From NCBI GenBank assembly GCA_016720465.1, contig JADKKO010000004.1, positions 124,001 to 188,000 on the forward strand: a stretch of 64,000 bases of DNA, written 5' to 3'. The DNA comes from Holophagaceae bacterium (GTDB lineage Bacteria; Acidobacteriota; Holophagae; Holophagales; Holophagaceae). Positions 25,385-34,767 of the stretch are shown piece after piece. The notes under the pieces were generated by a model. It ran no database searches, was not told the DNA's origin, and was given only the letters and a program-made list of their open reading frames with translations. How positions within the stretch are numbered: the first letter of the stretch is position 1; each line of letters opens with the position of its first letter. Position numbers and translations under genes: made by a program.

Positions 25385-25715
25385 GGCGCCCGGGAACGGA
25401 CCTGCGCCCACCTATTGGTCCCGCTACTGGGCCTTTTTCGCGAAATTCCCCTGGCTCGGCGATTCCGAGGAAGACGTCCTAAAACGCTTCGGCTGCACCA
25501 ACGCTCAACTGATCACCTTGCATCTCATCGGCATTCTGCTGGCGCTCATCACCACCGCGCTCTGGGTCTTCGAGCCCATCCGCGCGCTGCCCATCCACAC
25601 GCTTTTCCAGACCCTGCTCTTCGTGGCTTCCACCATGTTCCTGCGCCCGGCCTTCATGCTGCTCTCGCAGTCGGTGATGTCCCTGGGTAGCGGCGGGGAT
25701 GACGATGGGTTCTGA
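25371..25715 (+). CDS. Small membrane protein of unknown function
   Basis: The 114-residue product overlaps the S9 peptidase gene by 14 bases, so the two are probably co-translated. Two hydrophobic helices are visible (LITLHLIGILLALITTALWV, about 47-66, and HTLFQTLLFVASTMFLRPAF, about 75-94), with a short acidic, Gly-rich tail. I recognise no family. The open frame and position in the operon support it as real. Confidence 0.65.
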   Translation: MPESKAPGNGPAPTYWSRYWAFFAKFPWLGDSEEDVLKRFGCTNAQLITLHLIGILLALITTALWVFEPIRALPIHTLFQTLLFVASTMFLRPAFMLLSQSVMSLGSGGDDDGF

Positions 25716-25721
25716 AATCTG

Positions 25722-25797
25722 GAACCGCGAAAATCGCTAAATAACGCGAAAAAACATCTGGTTAACATTTCGCGTAGTTTCGCGTATTTCGCGGTTC
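25722..25797. repeat. Dispersed AACCGCGAA inverted repeat between convergent genes
   Basis: GAACCGCGAAA (25722-25732) pairs with TTTCGCGGTTC (25787-25797), and the loop holds further CGCGAA/TTCGCG copies. It lies exactly between two convergent genes and could fold into a long stem acting as a bidirectional terminator. A related element is at 30778-30850 and a degenerate half at 22577-22600, so this is a repeat family in this genome. Confidence 0.55.
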
Positions 25798-25803
25798 AAG
25801 GTT

Positions 25804-27075
<1,272 letters not shown>

Positions 27076-27101
27076 GGTTGCTCCTAAAAGGTGGCTTGAG
27101 G

Positions 27102-28733
27102 TCAGCTGACGCGGGCCATCAGCTCGTCGGCGAGCAGATTCCCGTAGGCCGGGATGGTGAGGAAATCCTGCAATACCGCATCGGTGCAGAGGGATTCGAA
27201 GAGGAGCCGGGCTTCGGCGAAGCAGCTGCCAGTGAACCGCGAATCGCCCAGCTCGGCGCGCAGCCGCGCCATCTCCTCGACGATGATCTGTGCCAGCCGG
27301 GGCCGGTCCACGATGCGGCCATCCGTGAGGAGCACGCGGTGGTGGAGCCATTGCCAAACCTGGGCCCGGCTTATTTCGGCGGTGGCGGCGTCTTCCATCA
27401 GATGGTCGATGGGCACACAGCCGTTGCCCCCCAGCCAGGCCTCCAGGTAGCGGATGCCGACGCGGACATTGTGCCGCAGGCCCGCTTCGGTACGGGGTCC
27501 ATCCGGCACCTGCAACAGATCATCCGCGGTGATGGTTCCAAGACTGCCCTTCACGTGCAATTGGTTAGGGCCGGACATGTGCGCATCGAAGACTTCGGTC
27601 GCCAGGGCCACCAGCCCTGGATGCGCCACCCAGGTGCCATCGTGGCCATCGGTGACTTCGCGCAGCTTGTCCTGCCGCACGCGTTCCATGGCCTTTTCAT
27701 TGGCTTCCACATCCTCCTTGATGGGGATCTGGGCCGCCATGCCGCCCATGGCCAGGGCGCCCCGCCGGTGGCAGGTCTGGATGAGCAGCTGGCTGTAGGT
27801 CCTCAGAAAAGGTTGCATCATGCCGACGCTGGCGCGATCCGGCAGTACGGCGCCCGGGTCCATGCGCCGCTTCTTGATGAAGCTGAAGATGTAATCCCAG
27901 CGGCCGCAATTCAGGCCCGCGATGTGGTCCTTCAGGGCGAACAGGATCTCGTCCATCTGGAATGCGGCAGGCAAGGTTTCGATGAGCACCGTGGCGCGGA
28001 TGCTCCCCGGCCTCAGCCCGAGGGCCGCTTCCGTATGCACAAAAATATCGCGCCAGAGCGTGGCTTCCTCGTGGTGCTCCAGCTTGGGAAGGTACAGGTA
28101 GGGACCGCTGCCCCGGTCCACCAATTCCTTGGCGTTGTGGAAGACATAGAGCCCGAAATCGAAGAGCGGCGCGGGTACCACGACGCCATCCACGGCCATG
28201 TGCCGCTCCTCCAGATGCAGGCCCCGGGGCCGCACCATCAGGACCGCAGGTTTTTCGTTCAGCCGGTAGCTGCGGCCGGTGGCGCCATCCTCGAATTGAA
28301 GCGTGCGCCGCACCGCCTGCATCAGGTTCTTCTGGCCTTCCAGCAGGCGGTTCCAGGTGGGGGCGCAGGAATCCTCGAAGTCCGCCATGAAACAGCGGGC
28401 GCCCGAGTTCAGGGCGTTGATGACCATCTTGCGGTCCGGGGGACCGGTGATCTCCACGCGGCGGTCCCGGAGGTCCTCCGGAAGCGGGGCGATGGTCCAG
28501 TCCCCGTCCCGGATGGCGCGAGTATCGGGCAGGAAATCCAGGCGCTTGCCGGCATCGAGCTCGGCCTGGACCCGGAGCCGGGCCTTCAGCAGGGTCTGGA
28601 TGCGGGGTTGGAAGGCGCGCGCCAGGTCGGCGACGAAAGCCAGGGCCTCGGAACCCAACACCTCCTCTCGAAGCCGGTGGTCCGGGTCCAAGAGTGAAAT
28701 TCCAGGAAGTTTCGGGCTAGCTTCGCATCGCAT
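27102..28733 (-). CDS. aceB: Malate synthase A
   Basis: The 543-residue enzyme condenses glyoxylate with acetyl-CoA to malate, completing the glyoxylate shunt begun by the adjacent isocitrate lyase. Recognisable regions are FMADFEDSCAPTW (about 113-125), VMVRPRGLHLEERH (about 165-178), LPKLEHHEEATLW with following DIF, and the NCGRWDYIFSFIKK stretch (about 276-289) typical of malate synthase A. Length is normal. It is the first gene of the operon; the upstream intergenic region, shared with the divergent regulator, contains palindromic GTAAA/TTTAC elements. Confidence 0.96.
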   Translation of the reverse strand: MRCEASPKLPGISLLDPDHRLREEVLGSEALAFVADLARAFQPRIQTLLKARLRVQAELDAGKRLDFLPDTRAIRDGDWTIAPLPEDLRDRRVEITGPPDRKMVINALNSGARCFMADFEDSCAPTWNRLLEGQKNLMQAVRRTLQFEDGATGRSYRLNEKPAVLMVRPRGLHLEERHMAVDGVVVPAPLFDFGLYVFHNAKELVDRGSGPYLYLPKLEHHEEATLWRDIFVHTEAALGLRPGSIRATVLIETLPAAFQMDEILFALKDHIAGLNCGRWDYIFSFIKKRRMDPGAVLPDRASVGMMQPFLRTYSQLLIQTCHRRGALAMGGMAAQIPIKEDVEANEKAMERVRQDKLREVTDGHDGTWVAHPGLVALATEVFDAHMSGPNQLHVKGSLGTITADDLLQVPDGPRTEAGLRHNVRVGIRYLEAWLGGNGCVPIDHLMEDAATAEISRAQVWQWLHHRVLLTDGRIVDRPRLAQIIVEEMARLRAELGDSRFTGSCFAEARLLFESLCTDAVLQDFLTIPAYGNLLADELMARVS

Positions 28734-28753
28734 AGGCGTATCCTAGGTGAGAT

Positions 28754-28862
28754 GTAAAATATTTACTCCACGCACAAGGTGCGCAAGATGTGTTTCATAA
28801 ATATGGTGTTAATTAAGTAAATAAAAGTAAATTTACATGATTGATATTGTTAAGTTTGTAAA
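28754..28862. promoter_or_regulatory. Divergent aceBA/regulator control region with palindromic sites
   Basis: Between aceB and the divergent regulator gene, an AT-rich stretch contains GTAAAATATTTAC (28754-28766, GTAAA/TTTAC arms), the perfect palindrome GTAAATTTAC (28827-28836), a further half-site GTAAAT at 28817 and AGTTTGTAAA at 28853-28862. RamB-type regulators bind AAGTTTGCAAA-like sites, so these are candidate operators controlling aceBA and the regulator itself. Promoter elements were not assigned. Confidence 0.5.
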
Positions 28863-28877
28863 TCATCCGGAGCCCCC

Positions 28878-30308
28878 ATGGCCACCTCCCCTTCCCTGCT
28901 CGGCGCCAAATTGCGCGGCCTCCGCCGCCGCGAAGGGCTGAGCCAAGCCCAGCTGGCGGAGCAGCTCGAGGTCTCGCCCAGCTACCTGAATCTCATTGAG
29001 CACAACAAGCGGCCCCTCACCGCGCCGCTGCTCATCAAGCTGGCCCAGCTCTACCGGGTGGACCTCCACACCTTCGCGCCGGATCAGGACGCGGCGCTGT
29101 CCTCGGACCTGGCGGAGGTGTTGGGCGACCCGCTTTTCGAAGAGTTGGACCTCACCACCGGCGAGCTGCGGGATCTGGTGCAGCAGTGTCCCTCCGCGGC
29201 CCGCGCCCTGAAGACCCTGTATGGCGCCTATCAAAGCTCCCGCTCCTCCGCAGAAGCACTGGCCGCCAAGCTCAGCGACGGCCAGGACCTGGCAGGCGTG
29301 GACCGGTCGCGGCTTCCCACGGAAGAGGTCAACGATTTCATCCAGATGCATCGAAACCATTTTCCAGCCCTGGAGGCCACCGCCGAAACCCTGTGGCAGC
29401 GGGCCAAGCTCGATTCCACCGGCTTATTCCAGGACCTCGTGCGGCACCTGGAGCGGGAACACCGCGTCAAGGTGCAGATCCTCACGGTGCGGGAGAGCTG
29501 TGGCGTGCTGCGGCGGTTCCAGCCCGAACGGATGCTGCTGGAGCTTTCGGAGCGGCTGCCCCTCCATTCCCGCGTTTTCCAGCTCGCCCACCAGATCGCC
29601 TTGCTGGAATTGCCCGACGTGCTGAACGGACTCGCCGCAGATCCCGCGCTTTCCTGCGACGAAAGCCGCGCCCTGGCCCGGGTGGCGCTCGCCAACTATT
29701 TCGCCGGGGCCGTGATGATGCCTTACGCGCCCTTCCGGGAGGCCGCGCGAAAAGAGCGCCACGACGTTGAGCTGCTGGGCCGGCGCTTCCAGGCCAGCTT
29801 CGAGCAGGTCTGCCACCGACTAACAACTTTGCGGCGACCGGGGCAGGAAGGCATCGCCTTCCACTTCCTGCGCATCGACATCGCCGGAAATATTTCCAAG
29901 CGGTTCTCCGCGTCGGGCATCCGCTTCGCGCGGTTTTCCGGCGCCTGCCCGCGCTGGAACGTCCACGCATCGTTCCTGACGCCCGGCACCATCCGCACCC
30001 AGGTTTCCGAAATGCCTGATGGGACGATCTATTTCTGCATCGCCCGCACCATCCATCAGGAGCGCGGCGGACCCCATGCGGCCCATGCCGTGCAGGCCGT
30101 GGGCCTGGGCTGCCTCGCGGAGCACGCCAAGGAATTGATCTACGCCGATGGCGTGAATGTGGCGAACCACGCGGCCGCCGTGCCCATCGGCGTGAGTTGC
30201 CGCATCTGCGAACGGCCCGACTGCGACCAGCGCGCCTTCCCGCCCCTGCACCAGCCCTTGAAGATCCACGAGAACCTGCGCCGGGGTTCCTTCTACGCGG
30301 AAGGATGA
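28878..30308 (+). CDS. RamB/ScfR-type transcriptional regulator (XRE HTH + IrrE-like)
   Basis: The 476-residue protein begins with an XRE helix-turn-helix (about 8-62, KLRGLRRREGLSQAQLAEQL then SPSYLNLIEHNKRPLT). The middle region (about 150-300) resembles the ImmA/IrrE-like domain, but the metal-binding HExxH is replaced by LAHQIALLEL. The C-terminal part (about 310-470) has the Cys-containing VSCRICERPDCDQRAFPPLH block of short-chain fatty-acyl-CoA regulators. RamB and ScfR proteins control acetate/propionate metabolism and the glyoxylate shunt. Divergent placement beside aceB-aceA strongly suggests this one senses acyl-CoA and regulates that operon. Its 3' end overlaps folK by 16 bases, convergently. 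Confidence 0.88.
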   Translation: MATSPSLLGAKLRGLRRREGLSQAQLAEQLEVSPSYLNLIEHNKRPLTAPLLIKLAQLYRVDLHTFAPDQDAALSSDLAEVLGDPLFEELDLTTGELRDLVQQCPSAARALKTLYGAYQSSRSSAEALAAKLSDGQDLAGVDRSRLPTEEVNDFIQMHRNHFPALEATAETLWQRAKLDSTGLFQDLVRHLEREHRVKVQILTVRESCGVLRRFQPERMLLELSERLPLHSRVFQLAHQIALLELPDVLNGLAADPALSCDESRALARVALANYFAGAVMMPYAPFREAARKERHDVELLGRRFQASFEQVCHRLTTLRRPGQEGIAFHFLRIDIAGNISKRFSASGIRFARFSGACPRWNVHASFLTPGTIRTQVSEMPDGTIYFCIARTIHQERGGPHAAHAVQAVGLGCLAEHAKELIYADGVNVANHAAAVPIGVSCRICERPDCDQRAFPPLHQPLKIHENLRRGSFYAEG

Positions 30309-30775
30309 TTCCCTGGAATGACACCACTGCATTCGCCCGGATCCGTGAGCACCCGCCAGGGTTCCAGCACGAAGGGCCTCGAAAAAGCCCGGGGGTGAGG
30401 CAGCTCCAGATGCAGTTCTGGACCCAGCATCCGCAAGTCATCGGGCGTATCCCAGGTCCAGGTTCCGGTCTGGCCGCTCACCGCGATGAGGTCCAGATCC
30501 AGTGTCCGGGGCGCGTTCCGCCCCTGACCGCGGTCGCGGCCGCAGCGCAGCTCGATGCGCAGCAGCGCCTCCAGCAATAGACGTGGATCTTCGATTCCGG
30601 CCGTCAACAAAGCCACCGTGTTCAGATAGTCCGGTCCGCGGCCCGATTCATCCGGCGTTTCCATCACGAGGCTGGAAACCCTCACCACGCCCAGCTCTTG
30701 GAGCCCCTTGATCCCCGCCGCGAGATTCGCGCGGCGATCACCAAGGTTCGAGCCGAGGGCGATGACGGCGTTCAT
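30293..30775 (-). CDS. folK: 2-amino-4-hydroxy-6-hydroxymethyldihydropteridine pyrophosphokinase
   Basis: The 160-residue product matches HPPK, which transfers pyrophosphate from ATP to the pterin in folate synthesis. Visible signatures are the N-terminal AVIALGSNLGDRRANL (3-18), the PDYLNTVALL segment and the PROSITE-type RDRGQGRNAPRTLDLDLIA block (about 80-98), with the metal-binding aspartates in DLDLI. A final region ELPHPRAFSRPFVLEPW is also typical. Length is normal. No other folate genes are adjacent. Its start is followed upstream by a repeat hairpin. Confidence 0.93.
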   Translation of the reverse strand: MNAVIALGSNLGDRRANLAAGIKGLQELGVVRVSSLVMETPDESGRGPDYLNTVALLTAGIEDPRLLLEALLRIELRCGRDRGQGRNAPRTLDLDLIAVSGQTGTWTWDTPDDLRMLGPELHLELPHPRAFSRPFVLEPWRVLTDPGECSGVIPGNHPSA

Positions 30776-30777
30776 CT

Positions 30778-30850
30778 GAACCGCGAAATGGCGCGAAATG
30801 GCGCGAATAAAGATATTTTTTTAGCGTCCTTTCGCGCCTTTCGCGGTTTC
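30778..30850. repeat. Dispersed AACCGCGAA inverted repeat, second copy
   Basis: GAACCGCGAAA (30778-30788) is complementary to TTTCGCGGTTTC (30839-30850), with inner GGCGCGAAATGGCGCGAA and TTTCGCGCCTTTCGCG. It is the same repeat type as at 25722-25797. It fills the gap between folK and queF, and its far arm overlaps the last codons of queF. Confidence 0.55.
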
Positions 30851-31250
30851 ATTTTTTCTTCCCGTGTTCGGCGATCACCACGGTCCTGATGCCGCCGCGG
30901 ATCAGGAAATCACCCTCGACTCGCATCCACTGAGGCTGCGTGGCGGCCACCAGATCATCCAGGATCTGGTTGGTGACGGCTTCGTGGAAAGCGCCTCGGT
31001 CCCGGTAGCTCCACAGGTAGAGCTTCAACGATTTCGATTCCACGCAGAGCTGGTCCGGCTGGTAGCGGATGGTGATGTGGGCGAAGTCCGGCTGGCCGGT
31101 CATGGGGCAGAGGCAGGTGAATTCCTCGGTGCTGAAGACGATCTCGAAGGGGCGGCTCGGCCGTGGGCTCTGGAAGGTGTCGAGCCTCGTGGACGGCTGG
31201 GTGACACGGCGCTGCGGCAGCTTTTCCAGGGTGGGTTTCTTGGTAGGCAC
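30849..31250 (-). CDS. queF: NADPH-dependent 7-cyano-7-deazaguanine reductase QueF
   Basis: This enzyme reduces preQ0 to preQ1 in queuosine synthesis. The short, unimodular form is seen here. I prefer the GTG at 31250, which AGGAG precedes at good spacing, giving 133 residues; the frame continues upstream to 31277. The QueF motif EFTCLCPMTGQPDFAHITI (about 38-56) contains the catalytic cysteine and aspartate, and ESKSLKLYLWSYR carries the NADPH-binding region. The FxxxxHE element appears as GAFHEAVTNQ. No other queuosine genes are nearby. Confidence 0.93.
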   Translation of the reverse strand: MPTKKPTLEKLPQRRVTQPSTRLDTFQSPRPSRPFEIVFSTEEFTCLCPMTGQPDFAHITIRYQPDQLCVESKSLKLYLWSYRDRGAFHEAVTNQILDDLVAATQPQWMRVEGDFLIRGGIRTVVIAEHGKKK

Positions 31251-31297
31251 ATTGAACTCCTGAGGCCCGGCTAACAATGAAAGCTAACCACGGTCAG

Positions 31298-31897
31298 TCA
31301 TTGTTGGGTCTGAGATGAACGAAGGCTTGGTCGAGGGTGCGTAAGCACTGTCTTATGCCAAGTACGAATGTAGGAATCGGTAAGGTGTTCTGGATTACTG
31401 GTGATGTATTCCATGAACCATGAAGTAAGACCATCCCAATTTGAAATATCACCAGGTGGGAGAAGTTGCCACCCGAGCTCTTCGAGCAGCCAGTTTGATT
31501 TGGAGCTATTCCTGAGTTGAGAAGTGGCTACCCAGTTTTCAATGACATCCTGTCCACCCCGAGCAACAGGAACCACGTGGTCAATAGTCGGGGAAAGCTC
31601 CCAAAAAGCTATGTGCGTTTTACTCATTTTCCAGTTTGTATGAAAGGGGAATTCAGAGGGAATCACCTTGTGAATCAGCCTTAATGTACCGGGAAAGATT
31701 AATCGGGCTCCGGAGTATCGGTCTATGAATCCATCCCGTACAAATACATCCATACACTCTTTTGGGGTGTAGGCACGTTTGTTTGGTTTGACGTAAGAAA
31801 AGGGATATTCAGAATTCAATATGCACTTTGCATCGTTATGGTGGCCTGTGATCAGTAGGTCGCAGACAGATTTGATAGTGTTCACACTTTGGGTCAT
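31298..31897 (-). CDS. HNH endonuclease-like protein
   Basis: The 199-residue product has an HNH-type core: TIDHVVPVARGGQDVIENWV followed by ATSQLRNSSKSN, i.e. the DH of the first beta strand, the central Asn and the final Asn. One of the usual Cys pairs is lacking. I chose the ATG at 31897 because AGGAGCCTC precedes it. The gene is clearly lower in GC than queF and pth on either side, indicating an insertion into a core neighbourhood. HNH proteins range from homing or restriction nucleases to phage packaging proteins; nothing here tells which. No methyltransferase is adjacent. Confidence 0.75.
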   Translation of the reverse strand: MTQSVNTIKSVCDLLITGHHNDAKCILNSEYPFSYVKPNKRAYTPKECMDVFVRDGFIDRYSGARLIFPGTLRLIHKVIPSEFPFHTNWKMSKTHIAFWELSPTIDHVVPVARGGQDVIENWVATSQLRNSSKSNWLLEELGWQLLPPGDISNWDGLTSWFMEYITSNPEHLTDSYIRTWHKTVLTHPRPSLRSSQTQQ

Positions 31898-31941
31898 GAG
31901 GCTCCTAGAGATGCCCAACCCTTGATTGTAGGCTGTTCTAC

Positions 31942-32550
31942 ATGTGGACTCTCCTACCCTTGGGCAATCCCGGCGCTGAATACGCCAACACCCGGCATAA
32001 CATGGGCCGCCTTCTGCTCCAGCGCTGGATGGCGGACCGCGGGCTGAAACCTCCGGTCAAACGGAAATTCGCCCACGGTACCCTCTATGGCCTCAACGAC
32101 CGCCTGCAGGCCCTGGTGCCCGCGACCTACATGAACCTGAGCGGCGAAGTCCTGCCCGAGGCCGATGCGGCGGGCATCTACGTCCGCAAGCTCGTGCTGT
32201 TCTATGACGACAAGGATCTGCCCCTGGGTTTTGGCCGCTTCCGGCTGGAGGGCAGCGACGGTGGCCACAACGGGTTGAAATCGATTTTCCATCACGCAGG
32301 GACTCAAGCCATCGCCCGCCTGCGCCTGGGCATCGGCCCCTTCGAGCGGCCTTTGCACGAATACGTGCTCGGTGAATGGAGCGAGCCCCAGTGGGCCTTG
32401 ATCGACGAAATGGATGCGCCTTTCGGAAGCTTCCTGGACCTGCTCGGAGCCACTGAAGACCTGGGCACGCTTCCCAATCAGGTGAATGCGGATTCCTTTT
32501 GGAGGGGGGAGAGTCCCGAGTCTCAAGTCCCAAGTCCCAAGGAAATCTAG
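31942..32550 (+). CDS. pth: Peptidyl-tRNA hydrolase
   Basis: The enzyme frees tRNA from peptidyl-tRNAs that fall off ribosomes. The signatures LLPLGNPGAEYANTRHNMG (4-22, catalytic histidine in TRHN) and EGSDGGHNGLKSIFHH (about 103-118) are both present, together with YMNLSGE. The last about 13 residues (SPESQVPSPKEI) are encoded by one arm of a 30-base inverted repeat, so the natural C-terminus appears to have been replaced by repeat sequence; the core enzyme is unaffected. At 202 residues it is slightly longer than typical. A translation-related cluster (rpsF, rpsR) follows. Confidence 0.94.
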   Translation: MWTLLPLGNPGAEYANTRHNMGRLLLQRWMADRGLKPPVKRKFAHGTLYGLNDRLQALVPATYMNLSGEVLPEADAAGIYVRKLVLFYDDKDLPLGFGRFRLEGSDGGHNGLKSIFHHAGTQAIARLRLGIGPFERPLHEYVLGEWSEPQWALIDEMDAPFGSFLDLLGATEDLGTLPNQVNADSFWRGESPESQVPSPKEI

Positions 32551-32677
32551 CGGCGCCTACGGCGCACCATCTAATTCACGGCCTACGGCCGCCGCTGTAT
32601 CGATCCCGAGAAGCTGAGCGATGGAACTAGGCCCTCGGGACTTGGGACTTGGGACTTGGGACTTGAGACTCGGGACT
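32512..32677. repeat. Heptamer (GGGACTT) inverted-repeat element
   Basis: From 32637 to 32685 seven units of seven bases follow one another: four GGGACTT, then GAGACTC, GGGACTT and GAGACTC. The segment 32512-32541 is the exact reverse complement of 32648-32677, giving perfect 30-base arms about 106 bases apart. The loop contains small GGCCTACGGCC-type hairpins. The left arm lies inside the end of pth. It looks like a small repeat element that inserted at the gene's end. Confidence 0.7.
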
Positions 32678-32824
32678 TGAGACTCGGGGCCCTAAACCCA
32701 CCACCCAAGCATCCTTCCTTGAAACACAAGCCTTTCAATGAGAGACTTGGGGTTCGCGTCCCGCAATAGGGAAGCTCCTTGCTCCCATCCCAGAATGGGG
32801 GCTTCACATCCACAAGGAGGAACG

Positions 32825-33214
32825 ATGCGTCTATACGAGACCATCTTCATCGCCTCCCCTACGTTGACCGAAGAACAGGTCGACGAACTGGTCAAACAGT
32901 ACGAGGGGATCATTGCCGAGCAGGGTGGCGAACTGCTCAAAACCGACAAGTGGGGCCGCAAAAAGCTGGCCTACGAAGTCCAGAAATTCTCGGAAGGGTA
33001 CTACACCCTGTTCGAGATGAACGCTGGCCCCAAGCTCATCGCTGAGCTGGAGCGCCGTTTCCGCAACAACGATGCGGTCATCAAGTTCATGAGCGTGCGC
33101 CTCGATGCCGAAGCGAAGTCCGCGGCCCGCCGCAAGGCCCGCTTTGACCGCGAAGGCAAGCGCAAGGCGGCCGCCGGCATCAAAGAGCGTCCCCCAGAGG
33201 AGGTGGCAGGATGA
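32825..33214 (+). CDS. rpsF: 30S ribosomal protein S6
   Basis: The 129-residue protein begins MRLYETIFIASPTLTEEQVD, the classic S6 N-terminus, and contains WGRKKLAYEVQKFSEGYYTL and the RRFRNNDAVIKFMSVRL segment that ends the fold. A long basic tail follows (RRKARFDREGKRKAA). The ATG at 32825 is chosen over upstream frames because of the strong AAGGAGGAACG site. The stop overlaps the rpsR start as ATGA. Confidence 0.96.
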   Translation: MRLYETIFIASPTLTEEQVDELVKQYEGIIAEQGGELLKTDKWGRKKLAYEVQKFSEGYYTLFEMNAGPKLIAELERRFRNNDAVIKFMSVRLDAEAKSAARRKARFDREGKRKAAAGIKERPPEEVAG

Positions 33215-33474
33215 AAAAGCGACCTGACGCAAAAGGCAAACCGAAGAAGAAGAAGGTATTCAGCGGCCGGCGCAGCAAATTCTGCAAGTTCTGCGTCGAG
33301 AAATCCGTGCTCATCGACTACAAGGACATCAAGACCCTGCAGGGCTTCACGCCCGAGCGCGGCAAGGTCCTGCCCCGCCGCACCAGCGGCGTGTGCGCCA
33401 ACCACCAGCGCATGCTCGTGGAATCCATCAAGCGAGCCCGCAACATCGCGCTGCTGCCTTTCGCCACCGACTAG
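33211..33474 (+). CDS. rpsR: 30S ribosomal protein S18
   Basis: The 87-residue protein contains the S18 core IDYKDIKTLQGFTPERGKVLPRR and the C-terminal TSGVCANHQRMLVESIKRARNIALLPF. An N-terminal basic extension includes FCKFC, a two-cysteine element found in zinc-binding (C+) versions of some ribosomal proteins. The start overlaps rpsF by four bases. A strong terminator follows. Confidence 0.96.
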   Translation: MKKRPDAKGKPKKKKVFSGRRSKFCKFCVEKSVLIDYKDIKTLQGFTPERGKVLPRRTSGVCANHQRMLVESIKRARNIALLPFATD

Positions 33475-33497
33475 TTCCATTTTGTCGGCATGCTCAG

Positions 33498-33525
33498 AAA
33501 ACCGCCCCCCAAAAGGGCGGTTTTT
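33498..33525 (+). terminator. Rho-independent terminator after rpsR
   Basis: AAAACCGCCC (33498-33507) pairs with GGGCGGTTTT (33515-33524) around a seven-base loop and is followed by a run of T. It lies 24 bases past the rpsR stop and ends the rpsF-rpsR transcript. Confidence 0.85.
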
Positions 33526-33658
33526 CTATGCCAGGCCGGATATTGGTACATGGCAGGGCTTCCCGAAGGCAGGCTTTTTCAACCCCGACGGCTCCCGGGG
33601 TGTCTGTTGGATTTCCAGCAGCCATCGCCACCAGCGCGATCCCAGGAAAGGGCGCCCC

Positions 33659-34681
33659 ATGGATACGAGACGGTCGCGATTTTCGGGATGGCTGGCCTCC
33701 AGCATCCTGGTTTCGGCGATGCTGGCGGGTTGCGGTGGGGGCCCCGACGGGGGTGCGGCGTCTGCCCTGCCACCCCCGGCCAATCCGTGTCCTTCCCTGC
33801 AGTCCGGCGTCGATCTGCTCCCTGGCACCACCGCGGCACCCGCCTGCGCCGAGGCCTCCGCGCCAGTGACATCGTCCTATGCTCCCGGTCCCGACCATCT
33901 GCTGGATCTTTACAGGCCGGCCAGCGGTTCGGGACCCTTCGCGACCGTGATCTGGATCCACGGCGGCGGATGGCGGGAGGGCTCGCGGACACAGGCCGAG
34001 CAGGCAAAGCGGCTTGTCTGCCGGGGCTATGCGGTGGCTTCGATCGACTACCGATTGAGCGGAACCGCCAAGTTCCCCGCCCAGATCCAGGACGTCAAGG
34101 CCGCGATCAGGTATCTCCGGGCCAATGCCACGGCCTACAACCTGGACGGCACGCGGTTCGCCACCTTCGGCAGTTCCGCGGGCGGCCACTTGGCCTCGCT
34201 GGCAGCCACCAGCGCGGGGATCGCGGCACTCGAAGACCTGAGCCAAGGCAATGCCAGCACTTCGAGCGCGGTCCAGGCGGCCATCGCCTGGTTCGGCCCC
34301 GTGGATCTGGGGAAGATGGACTCGCAGTTGCTGGCTCAGGGCTGCCCGCCGGGAGCCGCGACGCACGGTTTGGCCACTTCCCCCGAGAGCCAGTTCCTGG
34401 GCTGCACGGTCAATGATCCAGCCTGCGCCGCGACCATCGCCATGGCAAACCCGATCACGTATCTGGGGCCGAACTCACCGCCCATGTACATCCTTCACGG
34501 CACCGAAGATTGCACCGTGCCAATGGCTCAAAGCGACCTTCTGAAGGCCGCCCTGGAATCCGCTGGCCGCTGTGTCACCAAGCGCAATGTGGCCGGCGCC
34601 GGCCATGGGGGGGCCCAGTGGCAGACCGCACCGCCCCAGGACGCGGTGGCGACGTTCCTGGACGCGGTGTTCAAGCGGTAG
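33659..34681 (+). CDS. Alpha/beta-hydrolase (esterase) lipoprotein
   Basis: Counted from ATG 33659, where a signal peptide with lipobox (SAMLAGC) begins, the product has 340 residues. The hydrolase signatures of the HSL/BD-FAE type are present: oxyanion WIHGGGWREG (about 98-107), nucleophile elbow GSSAGGHLASL (about 173-183), the acid in ILHGTEDCTVP and the histidine in AGAGHGG. Several cysteines in the mature part could form periplasmic disulphides. It probably is an exported esterase or acyl-xylan-type esterase, anchored in a membrane. It is separated from rpsR by a terminator, so it has its own promoter. Confidence 0.88.
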   Translation: MDTRRSRFSGWLASSILVSAMLAGCGGGPDGGAASALPPPANPCPSLQSGVDLLPGTTAAPACAEASAPVTSSYAPGPDHLLDLYRPASGSGPFATVIWIHGGGWREGSRTQAEQAKRLVCRGYAVASIDYRLSGTAKFPAQIQDVKAAIRYLRANATAYNLDGTRFATFGSSAGGHLASLAATSAGIAALEDLSQGNASTSSAVQAAIAWFGPVDLGKMDSQLLAQGCPPGAATHGLATSPESQFLGCTVNDPACAATIAMANPITYLGPNSPPMYILHGTEDCTVPMAQSDLLKAALESAGRCVTKRNVAGAGHGGAQWQTAPPQDAVATFLDAVFKR

Positions 34682-34767
34682 GTCGAGGCCCCTCGGCCTG
34701 CCTTGATGGCAGGTGTCCAGGGAAGGCTCCCGAGGCGTTTTTCGCGGCCTTCCGTTACCCTGGAGGC

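Noticed and set aside
27078..28697. Long plus-strand open frame opposite malate synthase
   Set aside because: The minus strand encodes a convincing malate synthase; the plus frame has no family motif and an atypical composition.
32637..32685. Tandem repeats as a CRISPR array
   Set aside because: Units are seven bases without spacers and no cas genes are present; no CRISPR array was seen anywhere in the window.
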